DNA of 64,000 nucleotides, taken from Trinickia dinghuensis. GTDB taxonomy: Bacteria > Pseudomonadota > Gammaproteobacteria > Burkholderiales > Burkholderiaceae. A model generated the notes under the pieces. The model searched no databases, had not been told where the DNA came from, and was given only the letters and a program-made list of their open reading frames with translations. The stretch's first letter is position 1. Each line of letters starts with the position of its first letter. The position numbers were made by a program, and so were the translations under genes. The stretch spans positions 185,935 to 249,934 of the forward strand of contig NZ_QRGA01000004.1 in the NCBI RefSeq assembly GCF_003367175.1. Direction: 5' to 3'. Below, one piece after another: positions 34,321 through 42,600 of this stretch.

Positions 34321-34999
34321 CCGAACACTGAAAATCAACAGTTAGCGGCCGCGCTGGCAGCGCTCGACCCGCCGAGAGCGCATTACCAGCAATACTTGAG
34401 CACGCGGGAGGCCAACCATGACATGTGGCACCCCCCTCAAGGCTTACACGCATTCCTTCGTGCATTTTTCTACGTCAAGAGCGCCGACTGGCCGGGAAAT
34501 AAGCCGCATCCGTTGAAGGCGCGAACCGCCATCGAACTTGCACGAACGCCCACCTATTACGTCATGGATCTCGGCAAGACGATGCCCCAGACCGTCGCTC
34601 CATTCCAACCTTCCGCGGCCGACATCGGGGCCTGCAAATGGCTCACCGAGCCGGAACTCGGGGTGTACACGGAGAGAGTATGGCCGCACGGGGTTTCAAG
34701 GCGCTCTGCAGGCTTATCGCGTCTTTTCGGACCCTGACCTAAACGCTGAGTTGCGCCTGTTTTCGGGCAAGACGATCGATGTCCCGTCGCACTTCATTGG
34801 CGGGACGAGCGATTGAGGCACCTATTCGGCGCCGGGCGCGCTCGATCTCATGAGGACAAAGGCTGCGACGAGAATGGGCGGCATCGAGCTGATCGACGGT
34901 GCCGGTCACTGGATCCAACAGGAGCAGCCGGCTCGGCTCGGCGAGCGCCTGCTCGCCTTCATCAAGGAGGTGGGTGGGGCGGATCACACCAGCGGTTAG
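34321..34999 (+). pseudogene. Decayed epoxide-hydrolase-like alpha/beta hydrolase
   Basis: Three pieces read as one family in order. Frame one gives LAALDPPRAHYQQYLSTREA, then DMWHPPQGLHAFLRAFFYVK, PTYYVMDLGKTMPQ and LTEPELGVYTE. A frameshift near 34675 leads to GRTGFQGALQAYRVFSDPDL and IDVPSHFIGGTSD. A TGA at 34814-34816 sits where the family has Trp (DWG), after which the same frame continues GALDLMRTKA...IELIDGAGHWIQQEQP to the TAG at 34997. The N-terminal half with the nucleophile Asp is missing. So: 5' truncation, one frameshift and one nonsense change. Confidence 0.8.
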
Positions 35000-35023
35000 G
35001 CGGGCAGTGCCTATCGTCGCTCG

Positions 35024-35644
35024 TCAGTCGATCGTCGGAAGGACGAACCGTTCATTGAACGTAAGATTGACCCCCACGAGCGGCCCGCCAAGTTGCTGGA
35101 GTCGGCCGCCCTCTGCGAGGAAACCTAGATCGAGGGGGTAGAAACCGATCTCCTCGATAAGATCGCTCACCGTCTTTTTGGCACTCGCGTCGTCCCCGGA
35201 CACGAAGAACGTGGTCTTGCGCTTCGACGGCGAGACATCCGAGATCCAGGACATCGGAACGGTGTTGAACGCCTTGACGACCTTCGCTCCCGGCGCGAGA
35301 TCGGCGACGATCTCGCTCGAGGTCCGACCGGTTATATCGCCTAATGCCAAAGGCTCCGCGCTGGCAACGCGGTTGGTCGTATCCACCAGGATCCGGCCCG
35401 ACCAGTCGCCGACCGAAAACAACGCCGCCTGCACGTTCCACCATTTGACTGCAAGTACGACGAGGTCCTGCTCAGCAGCCTCTTTCACCGTTCCCGCGGC
35501 AGCGCCGGAACCCAACTCCGCCACAAGGGCGGCGAGCGACTCAGGCCCGCGCGAATTGCTGAGTACAACCTGATGACCGTGCGCCAAGACGTGTTTGGCG
35601 ATGGTTTGGGCGACAGGCCCGGCGCCGATAAAGCCGATTTTCAT
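35024..35644 (-). CDS. F420/NADP-type oxidoreductase (NAD(P)-binding domain protein)
   Basis: 206 aa from the ATG at 35644 (AAGGAAG 10 nt upstream; two further ATGs at 35662 and 35677 are in frame). Rossmann motif KIGFIGAGPVAQTIAKHVLAHGHQVVLSNSRGP at the N-terminus, then VVLAVKWWNV, VVKAFNTVP and FFVSGDDASAKKTVSDLIEEIGF. This matches the family of coenzyme F420-dependent NADP reductase-like proteins, which in non-F420 bacteria act on unknown substrates. Divergent from an HxlR regulator with paired operators between, so probably its regulated target. Confidence 0.85.
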   Translation of the reverse strand: MKIGFIGAGPVAQTIAKHVLAHGHQVVLSNSRGPESLAALVAELGSGAAAGTVKEAAEQDLVVLAVKWWNVQAALFSVGDWSGRILVDTTNRVASAEPLALGDITGRTSSEIVADLAPGAKVVKAFNTVPMSWISDVSPSKRKTTFFVSGDDASAKKTVSDLIEEIGFYPLDLGFLAEGGRLQQLGGPLVGVNLTFNERFVLPTID

Positions 35645-35738
35645 TTCGAGCTTCCTTGCTGACATGGGGTTGATCATGGATGGCGTGCCGGCGCGATCCC
35701 GTGACCGCGCTCAACGTACAAAGCATGCTAGTCATGTC

Positions 35739-35786
35739 ACTTGCAAAAAGCAAGTAAACTGCGCAAACTTACTTGCGATACGCAAG
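35739..35786. promoter_or_regulatory. Two HxlR operator candidates
   Basis: ACTTGC (35739-35744) AAAAA GCAAGT (35750-35755) and CTTGCG (35772-35777) ATA CGCAAG (35781-35786) are inverted repeats sharing CTTGC...GCAAG. Their centres are about 32 bp apart, near three helical turns, in the divergent gap. The second overlaps a likely hxlR promoter (TAAGAT at 35793-35798). Confidence 0.65.
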
Positions 35787-35804
35787 CGATGTTAAGATCT
35801 AGGC

Positions 35805-36257
35805 ATGAAGACGACGGGTAAAGAAGACGTTCGGTCCCATTGCGCGGTGAACTACGGCGTGGAAATCTTCGGCGATCGGTGGTCGCTGCTGATCATTCGC
35901 GACATCGTTTTCGTCGGCAAGAAGACGTATGGCGAGTTCCTGAGATCGGAAGAGGGAATCGCGACCAATGTCCTTGCTTCCCGCCTTGCCTTTCTTGAGG
36001 GGCAAGGCATTCTCTCGAGGGGGCCCAGCCCCGACGACAAGCGCAAGGACTTCTACACGCTGACCGAGAAGGGCTTGGACCTCATTCCCATCGTGCTTAA
36101 CGTAGTCCTTTGGAGCGCGAAGCACGATTCGAAGTCGTACGTGCTGCGCAGTAAGGCGTTCCTTGCTCGATTAAGCGGAAGCCCCATGGAGGTGAGCGAA
36201 GAGGTGAAGGCGCTGGTCCGCGATGGCGGATGTATCTTTCCTGAGAGCAAGGAATGA
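35805..36257 (+). CDS. HxlR-family winged-helix transcriptional regulator
   Basis: 150 aa. The HxlR core opens HCAVNYGVEIFGDRWSLLIIRDIVFVGKKTYGEFLRSEEGIATNVLASRL, with a Cys at about residue 13 that in this family often senses electrophiles or quinones. The wing GPSPDDKRKDFYTLTEKGLDLIPI is intact. Divergent from the oxidoreductase gene; the arrangement and the paired inverted repeats suggest repression of both genes, relieved by an unknown inducer. Confidence 0.9.
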   Translation: MKTTGKEDVRSHCAVNYGVEIFGDRWSLLIIRDIVFVGKKTYGEFLRSEEGIATNVLASRLAFLEGQGILSRGPSPDDKRKDFYTLTEKGLDLIPIVLNVVLWSAKHDSKSYVLRSKAFLARLSGSPMEVSEEVKALVRDGGCIFPESKE

Positions 36258-36392
36258 GCAAGACGGCGAGCGCGCCCTGTCGCGTCGCACGAACGATCGC
36301 GTAGGCGCTTTGCGTTTCGACAGTCGTGCGGGCTCGGGCAAATGATGACGGCAGTGAGGCAACGCTTACGCTCCGTGCGCAAGCGGAACCGT

Positions 36393-37340
36393 TCAATACA
36401 CTGAGGCCATGCCGGGTGGTCGGTGCTTGAAGCGTCGGTGCACCCAGTAGTACTGCTCGGGAAATTTAACGACCTGTTCCTCGAGGAACGCATTCATGCG
36501 GCGCGCGTCGGCCACTTCGTTCCCCGACGGGAAGTCCGCGAGCGGCTCGAAAATCGTCAACTTATACCCTTGATAATTTGGGAGTACCTCAGTCACGAAC
36601 GGAACGACCCGTGCGCGGCCCAGCCTCGCGAGACGCGAAACGACCGTGAGTGTGCAGGCGGGAACGCCGAAGAAAGGGACAAAAACCGAGTTGTCTACGC
36701 CCTGGTCCATATCCGCCGCCAGCATGACGGGTTTGCCGGACCGCAACAATTCCACGATCTTTCTGGCACTGGTTGCGCGCTCGATCATCTCCGCGCCGAA
36801 TCGGCCGCGTTGCCGCTTGGCCAGATCGCATAGCGCTGTGCTTGACATACGCGTGTACAGCGAGGCAACGGGCAGGTGCGTCGAGTAGAGCATGCAGCCG
36901 ACCTCAATGCCCACAAAGTGAAAACCCATGAAGATGGTGGGCGGGGCGGAGGCGTCGTCGAGATCAATTTTGCTTTCGATCTGGACGATATCCCGGATCG
37001 CCTGCGCACTGCCAAACCACTGGATGCCTCGCTCCAGATAGCTGCGAATAACATGGCGGAAGTGAGCTATCGCGAGTTTCTGAAGTTCGCGGCTGTTTTT
37101 TTCCGGGAAGCAAAGGCGCAGGTTCACCTGGACGATATGCTTGCGGCGGCTCGGAAGCGCATACAACACAGTGCCGATAACCATCCCGAGTCTTGCGACG
37201 AATTTGTAAGGAAGAACGGAAAGTGTTCGTAGCAATGCCACGATGAGCGCATGGCTGAGGCGTTTCAAAGATTGCGCCCTATGGGTGGTTACGTTATTGG
37301 GATGATGGGATGACGCTGGGATGACGCGCGAGCATGACAT
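36393..37340 (-). CDS. LpxL/HtrB-type lipid A acyltransferase
   Basis: Up to 315 aa. Adds a secondary acyl chain to Kdo2-lipid IVA at the inner membrane. The HX4E catalytic motif is HFVGIE in FMGFHFVGIEVGCML; KPVMLAADMDQGVDNSVFVPFFGVPA and EQYYWVHRRFKHRP are further family blocks. An N-terminal hydrophobic segment (LIVALLRTLSVLPY) anchors it. The first 24 residues look poorly conserved; a TTG at 37268 preceded by AGGG may be the true start (291 aa). It is not next to the lpx cluster and may be a paralogue with a special acyl preference. Confidence 0.88.
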   Translation of the reverse strand: MSCSRVIPASSHHPNNVTTHRAQSLKRLSHALIVALLRTLSVLPYKFVARLGMVIGTVLYALPSRRKHIVQVNLRLCFPEKNSRELQKLAIAHFRHVIRSYLERGIQWFGSAQAIRDIVQIESKIDLDDASAPPTIFMGFHFVGIEVGCMLYSTHLPVASLYTRMSSTALCDLAKRQRGRFGAEMIERATSARKIVELLRSGKPVMLAADMDQGVDNSVFVPFFGVPACTLTVVSRLARLGRARVVPFVTEVLPNYQGYKLTIFEPLADFPSGNEVADARRMNAFLEEQVVKFPEQYYWVHRRFKHRPPGMASVY

Positions 37341-37445
37341 TGTAACAGGCGGCTCAGAGGCGACCTAGCCCCAAAGACTCTAGTCATGGGCCTCGTAGTC
37401 GAGCGCTCTTCGGGCACAGAACAACCGACGGTTACAAGATAAGTG

Positions 37446-37474
37446 TTGACGCTGATCCGTCTTGCGGGTAATGT
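37446..37474 (+). promoter_or_regulatory. Promoter of cspA with long leader
   Basis: TTGACG (37446-37451), 17-bp spacer, TAATGT (37469-37474). Transcription would begin about 130 nt before the cspA ATG; long 5' leaders that change fold with temperature are known for cspA genes. Confidence 0.65.
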
Positions 37475-37613
37475 GCCGGTCGAAGTTCAAGAAGTTCGAT
37501 TGCTGTTCATCAATTGCTCGCTCCTCAGCGGTATTCGTTGTCCTCTCCCTCCTTGAAGCTTCACGCGCTCTTTTTGCAGGGCAAAACTTCGTTTTTTTTC
37601 TCAAGGATTTTTC

Positions 37614-37817
37614 ATGGAAACCGGTACCGTTAAGTGGTTCAACGACAGCAAAGGCTTTGGCTTCATTACCCCGGACAAGGGCGGCGAAGACCTGTTCGCT
37701 CACTTTTCCGAGATCAAGGCCGACGGCTTCAAGACGCTGGCTGAAAATCAGAAGGTGAGCTTCGAAACGAAGCAAGGCCCGAAGGGTCTGCAAGCGGCTA
37801 ACATCAAGCCGCTGTAA
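37614..37817 (+). CDS. cspA: Cold-shock protein (CspA family)
   Basis: 67 aa. Single OB-fold RNA/DNA chaperone. RNP1 KGFGFIT and RNP2 LFAHFS are both intact ([34 protein letters not shown]). A CAAGGA Shine-Dalgarno precedes the ATG after a T8 run. Followed by a hairpin, a 74-aa protein and an S21 gene on the same strand. Confidence 0.97.
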   Translation: METGTVKWFNDSKGFGFITPDKGGEDLFAHFSEIKADGFKTLAENQKVSFETKQGPKGLQAANIKPL

Positions 37818-37828
37818 AGTTTGAAGGG

Positions 37829-37854
37829 CCCGGCATCCGATGACGGACGCCGGG
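37829..37854 (+). terminator. Hairpin after cspA
   Basis: CCCGGC (37829-37834) pairs with GCCGGG (37849-37854), and inside it TCCG pairs with CGGA around an ATGA loop. No T-tract follows, so termination efficiency is uncertain; it may protect the short mRNA. Confidence 0.55.
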
Positions 37855-38094
37855 TTGCAGCGACACCCTCGCGGAGTCTTGTCTCCCAAAGTTGGCGCGA
37901 TCGCCTTAGCTGCACCTGCTTGTTCCGCAGCTTATCGAGCGCCATACGCCTCGTTGCACCTCATTCTCTACCCAGGCTTCAACGCCATCTTTCGCCTTTC
38001 GACTGCTTCATCAGTCGGCTCGAATGGCTCTGGATCGACGCATCCGTGCACTTTTCGTACGGCACGTGCGCGCTCAAATATCATTAAAATTAAA

Positions 38095-38319
38095 ATGCAA
38101 AACAAACAAGTTCAACAATACAACGGCTATGCCGTCCAATCCTCGGCGCATCGTTTGCCCGACGGTAGCTTTTCATCCAACCTGTTGCTCGAACGCATCG
38201 ATAACGCGCGAGCCGAAGGTCGCTACTGGTTTTATTCACTCGATTACTTCAAGAGTGAAGAGCAGGCCTTGCGGCACTCGAGCCAGTGGGCACGCAACTG
38301 GGTCGACACGCGCGGCTAA
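38095..38319 (+). CDS. Small uncharacterised protein between cspA and rpsU
   Basis: 74 aa from the ATG at 38095, in an A/T-rich start context (attaaaattaaaATG). Reads NGYAVQSSAHRLPDGSFSSN, LLLERIDNARAEGRYWFYSL, DYFKSEEQALRHSSQWARNW and VDTRG. It has a mixed alpha/beta look with no membrane segment. I recall similar small proteins near cold-shock genes in Burkholderia, but cannot assign a function. Coding use is supported by the balanced composition compared with its surroundings. Confidence 0.7.
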   Translation: MQNKQVQQYNGYAVQSSAHRLPDGSFSSNLLLERIDNARAEGRYWFYSLDYFKSEEQALRHSSQWARNWVDTRG

Positions 38320-38338
38320 CAGCCCACGGTCCTTCTGG

Positions 38339-38358
38339 CCCCGCCGAAAGTGGCGGGG
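38339..38358 (+). terminator. Hairpin after the 74-aa gene
   Basis: CCCCGCC (38339-38345), loop GAAAGT, GGCGGGG (38352-38358). A perfect 7-bp GC stem 20 bp after the stop codon, without a clear T-tract. The rest of the 377-bp gap to rpsU holds a TACAAT -10-like element (38377-38382) and otherwise nothing recognised. Confidence 0.5.
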
Positions 38359-38696
38359 AAGACGTGGGCATTAGGTTACAATGCAGGACCAGTTCGTATC
38401 GCACAGCACCGAAGTGACGCGTGTCGGTTAGTCGCGAATCCGCCATTGATAGGCCAGTGAAGGCAGTGATAACACTGCTTGCTGGATTGCACGCCCGGAG
38501 TCGCATCGGCCCGGTTTTGTGAGCAGCCAGGTCTGACCATTCCCCTCGCGCACCTGATTCACCGCCCGCACAAGTGGCGCGGTGAGAGGGGCGTGCGCGT
38601 CTGGTCGTGTTCGCAAGAATCACATTCGCATCGACGACGCTGCGCGCACGCCACATCCACATCACCGCTGATGCCGGATCTCAACCAAGGAAAAAA

Positions 38697-38909
38697 TTGA
38701 CTACCGTAATTCTGAAACCCGACGAGCCCGTGGAAGTTGCCTTGCGCCGTTTCCGTCGCGCGATCGAGCGCAACGGCTTGATTCCGGAGCTTCGTGCCCG
38801 GACGGCCTATGAAAAACCTACCGCAGAACGCAAGCGCAAAAAGGCTGCCGCAGTGGCACGCCTGCGCAAGCAGATCAAACGGTCGATGCCGCCGAAAAAG
38901 CGGTATTGA
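38697..38909 (+). CDS. rpsU: 30S ribosomal protein S21 (paralogue)
   Basis: 70 aa, the family length. Reads [40 protein letters not shown] and a basic tail ending PKKRY. It helps initiation on the 30S platform. The start is TTG at 38697 after AAGGA; the ATGs upstream would add unrelated residues. Burkholderiaceae usually carry several S21 genes, one near a cold-shock gene; the non-ATG start and cspA neighbourhood suggest a condition-specific paralogue. Confidence 0.92.
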   Translation: MTTVILKPDEPVEVALRRFRRAIERNGLIPELRARTAYEKPTAERKRKKAAAVARLRKQIKRSMPPKKRY

Positions 38910-38952
38910 CCGAAATTTGCCGGGCAGCCACGCTGAAGCGGCCGTCTGACGC

Positions 38953-39018
38953 CGGGCGTCCGGCGCCCGGTTGCCGCGAGGCAAAGGGAACGGCGATCGT
39001 GGCTGATGCTCAGTGAGC
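38953..39018 (+). pseudogene. Second hipB 3'-end / hipA start relic
   Basis: In one frame it reads ARLPRGKGNGDRG then TGA (stop 39004-39006), matching RLPRGKGKGDHG at the C-terminus of the HipB-like repressor near 32.4 kb. The overlapping GTGGCTGATG parallels ATGGCTGATG of the hipA remnant there, then stops (VADAQ, TGA). DNA similarity covers about 50 bp, with a TGA at 38947-38949 closing the frame upstream. Confidence 0.6.
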
Positions 39019-39637
39019 GACAGCCCGATCCCCGAGCCCGCGATATCTTCCCTGAGGCGTACAAGAGCCTCACTACAACACCACGATTCACATATTTTTC
39101 GGCGGTGAAGCCATACGTTCCGTCTCAGTACGGCCATGGTCCCGCCGAACACTTCGTCCCCGCTGATCGAGCGGAACCGCGAAATCGCTGCGCGCGGACG
39201 CATGCCGCGCATGTGGCCCATGTGTATCGGCATGCCCCGGACACGTCATTGCGTTCGTCCAGCATGGGGTCCGATGGCGGCCGCACTGCTGCGAAAAATC
39301 GCTTCGCAGCCCAGTAAATCGCTGTAAGAAAAAAAATATTTAGGGCATGCAACACGCAAACGTTTAACTCGTGCGTGCGGCGTTGACGCTCCCTTCGGCC
39401 CCATGGCAAAGTCCGCTCGGCCTTACAAACAGTCATATTTTTGCTTTCGAGATGCGGCCGGGTAAACACGCATCGTGACTGGCGCGACGGCTGGCGGCCT
39501 GCCGCGGGACTCGGGGCGATTCGATGCCGTTCGCACCCGGTTTCCATTCGGCGGAATCAAACGCGAGCTTAGCGAGCGCGGCTGCTCGTCGCGCTTGTAC
39601 AAAAAGACACTAGTACTAGTAATTATTCGGGGTATTG
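39019..39637. other. Non-coding region upstream of tpsA
   Basis: About 620 bp without a recognised gene. It includes an AT-rich tract at 39327-39345, and close to tpsA a TTGTAC (39595-39600) that could be a -35 element. ACTAGTACTAGT at 39609-39620 is a perfect 12-bp palindrome made of two ACTAGT units, placed where a -10 or operator would lie, 18 bp before the start codon. Confidence 0.5.
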
Positions 39638-42600
39638 ATGAACCACGCCTATCGACTGGTTTGGAGCCAGCGGTATCACCGTTGGGTTGCCGTTTCGGAA
39701 ACTGCACGGGGAAGAACCAAGGGAACGGGGACCAAGCTTGCGGTGGCGGCGTTGGCACTGACCGCGGCCGTGGCGCAAGTGGCGCAGGCCGCGCCGTCCG
39801 GTGGCCAGGTGGTGTCGGGCGCGGGCCATATCGGCAGTAGCGGCACGACGACCACGATCGTGCAGTCCAGCCCGACGATGTCGGTGAATTGGAACAGCTT
39901 CAACGTGGCGCCGCAAGAAACGGTGAATTTCGTGCAGCCCTCGAAGTCGGCGATCGCTGTGAACCGCATCTTCGATACGAGCGGTTCGCAAATTCTCGGC
40001 AAGCTCAATGCCAACGGTCAGGTGTACCTGATCAACCCCAACGGGATCGTGTTCGGCCGCGGCGCGCAGGTCAACGTCGGCGGGTTGGTCGCATCGACGC
40101 TCGACGTGAACGACGCGAGCCTGTCCGGCAATGCGCGCACGTTTAGCGGTACCGGCACGGGCACGGTGCTCAATCAAGGCACGATCACCGCCGCGAATGG
40201 CGGCTATGTGGCCTTGCTCGGCAATCACGTCGACAACGAAGGCACGATCGTCGCGCAGCGAGGCGCGGTGGCGCTCGGCGCGGGCAGTGCGGTGACGCTC
40301 AACTTCAGCGGCGACAGCCTGGTCGGCATGCAGGTCGATCAAAGCACGCTGAACAATCTCGCGCAAAACGGCGCGCTGATCCAAGCAGACGGCGGCACGG
40401 TGATGATGTCGGCGGGCGCCAAGGATGCGCTGCTGGCCAGCGTAGTCAATAACACGGGCGTCGTCGAAGCGCGCACGGTGGAAAACCAAGGCGGCACGAT
40501 TACGCTGTTGGGCGGGATGGCGGACGGTACCGTCAACGTGAGCGGGACGCTCGATGCGAGCGCGCCGAGCGGCGGCAACGGCGGGGCGATCGAGACGAGC
40601 GCGGCAAACGTGAAAGTGGCGCCGGGCACGACGGTTACGACGCTGGCGGCAAACGGACAGTCTGGGTCTTGGCTGATCGATCCGACCGACTTCACGGTGG
40701 CCGCCAGCGGCGGCGACATGACGGGCGCGACGCTGAGCGCGGCGTTGAATCAAGGTAGTGTGACGCTGCAAAGCACAACCGGCACATCGGGCAGCAGCGG
40801 CAACGTCAACATCAACGACACGGTAACTTGGGGCAGCAATACCACGCTGACGTTGAGCGCGCAGAACAACATCAACATCAATCAAAGCATCACGGCGAAC
40901 GGTATATTCGGCGCTCTGTCGCTGTTGTACGGCCAGCAGGCCACTTTCACGGGGAATACCGCGACGTACAACGTGAACGCGCCGATCAACCTGCAGGCCG
41001 GCAACAACTTCAGCACGACACTCGGCACACTCGGCAACGGTGGCGTGACGACGCTATTCACCGTGATCACAAGGCTGGGTAGCGCGGGCAGCACCACCGG
41101 TACGGACCTGCAAGGCATGGGTGGCGTCAACTATGCATTGGGCAGCAATATCGATGCGACTGCTACCTCCGGCTGGAGCAGCGGCGCCGGATTTGCCCCG
41201 ATCAGCGGATTCAACAACGTGTTCGATGGGCTCGGGCATACGATCAGCAATCTGACGATCAGCAAGAGCACCTCGCTAGACGTCGGATTGTTCGCCACAA
41301 CCACCGCGACGGCCGTGATAAGGGACGTGGGCATCGTTGGCGGAACCGTTACGGGGTATGAGAACGTCGGCGCTCTGATCGGCGACAACCTGGGGGCGGT
41401 TAGCAACAGCTATTCAACGGCTAGCGTGACAGGCACGCAAAACGTAGGTGGCCTGGTAGGGAATTCGACTACGCCGGGATCCATCGCCAATAGTTACTCC
41501 ACCGGCGCAGTGACCGGCACCACCGTCTTCGGAGGCTTGGCGGGGTGGAACTCCGGCTCGATCACATTGAGCTACAGCACGTCCAACGTGACGCAATCAT
41601 CCACAGGTAGCACTCGCACTGACGCGGGAGGATTGGTTGGCACGGATGCACACTCGGGCTCCATCAGTCAATCCTATGCCACGGGCAACGTCAATGCCGC
41701 CAGCACGAACGTCGTCGGGGGCTTGGTTGGGTTGGCTCAAGGCCAAATCACGAATGCCTACGCGACCGGCAGTGTTACCGGTGACACTAATGTGGGAGGG
41801 CTAATTGGCACGGCCCTCGGTGGCACGACTGCGGATGTTTACGCGAGTGGAGCGTTGTCCGCGACGGGTACCCCAGGGGGGCTCATAGGAAGCGGAAGTG
41901 CGCCTCTCACCAGCGGCTACTGGAATACTACGACGTCCGGTCAGTTAACCGCGACTTGGGGAACTGGGCTGACCACCGCCCAGATGGGAAACGCGAGCAA
42001 GTTCACGGGTTGGGATTTCACCAACACCTGGACGATGGGCACCAATGGCGCTTCCGCTCCGATCCTGACCGCACTCGTGCAGCCCGTGACGGTGACCGCC
42101 ACCAGCGGGAGCAAGACCTATGACGGCACGAGCTTTTCGGGTGGCTTTGGCTATTCAGCTACCGGCCCCGGTGTCATTTCCGGCGCAACGGCGACGTACG
42201 GCGGGAGTGCGCAAGGTGCGGTCAACGTAGGAGCCTCCCCTTACGCCCTCACGGTGAGCGGCGTGACCATTACCTTTACCACCACGAACCCCGAAGCGAT
42301 GGTGGTGTATGCGCCCGGTACGCTGACCGTGATGCCGGCGACGCTGACGATAACGGGTACCACGAGCGCGAACAACAAGACATACGACGGCACGACGTCG
42401 GCTACGCTAGCGGGGGGGGCGCTCTCCGGCTTGATCGGCAACGATGTCAATACCGTTACGTTGAACCAGTTGGGCACGTTCGCTTCGAAGGATGTCGGCA
42501 CGGGCATTGCGGTTACGGCTGCGGACACGCTGAGCGGCACGAATGCCAACGATTATGTGATCACGCAACCGATCGGACTCACGGCGAACATCACGCCCGC

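Noticed and set aside
33892-34338. 148-codon minus-strand frame in the gap before the hydrolase relic
   Set aside because: Composition (Arg/Thr/Ser) and lack of any motif or ribosome-binding site fit non-coding DNA.
38559-39233. 224-codon minus-strand frame over rpsU and downstream
   Set aside because: Overlaps the clear S21 gene and the hipB relic; no recognisable domain.
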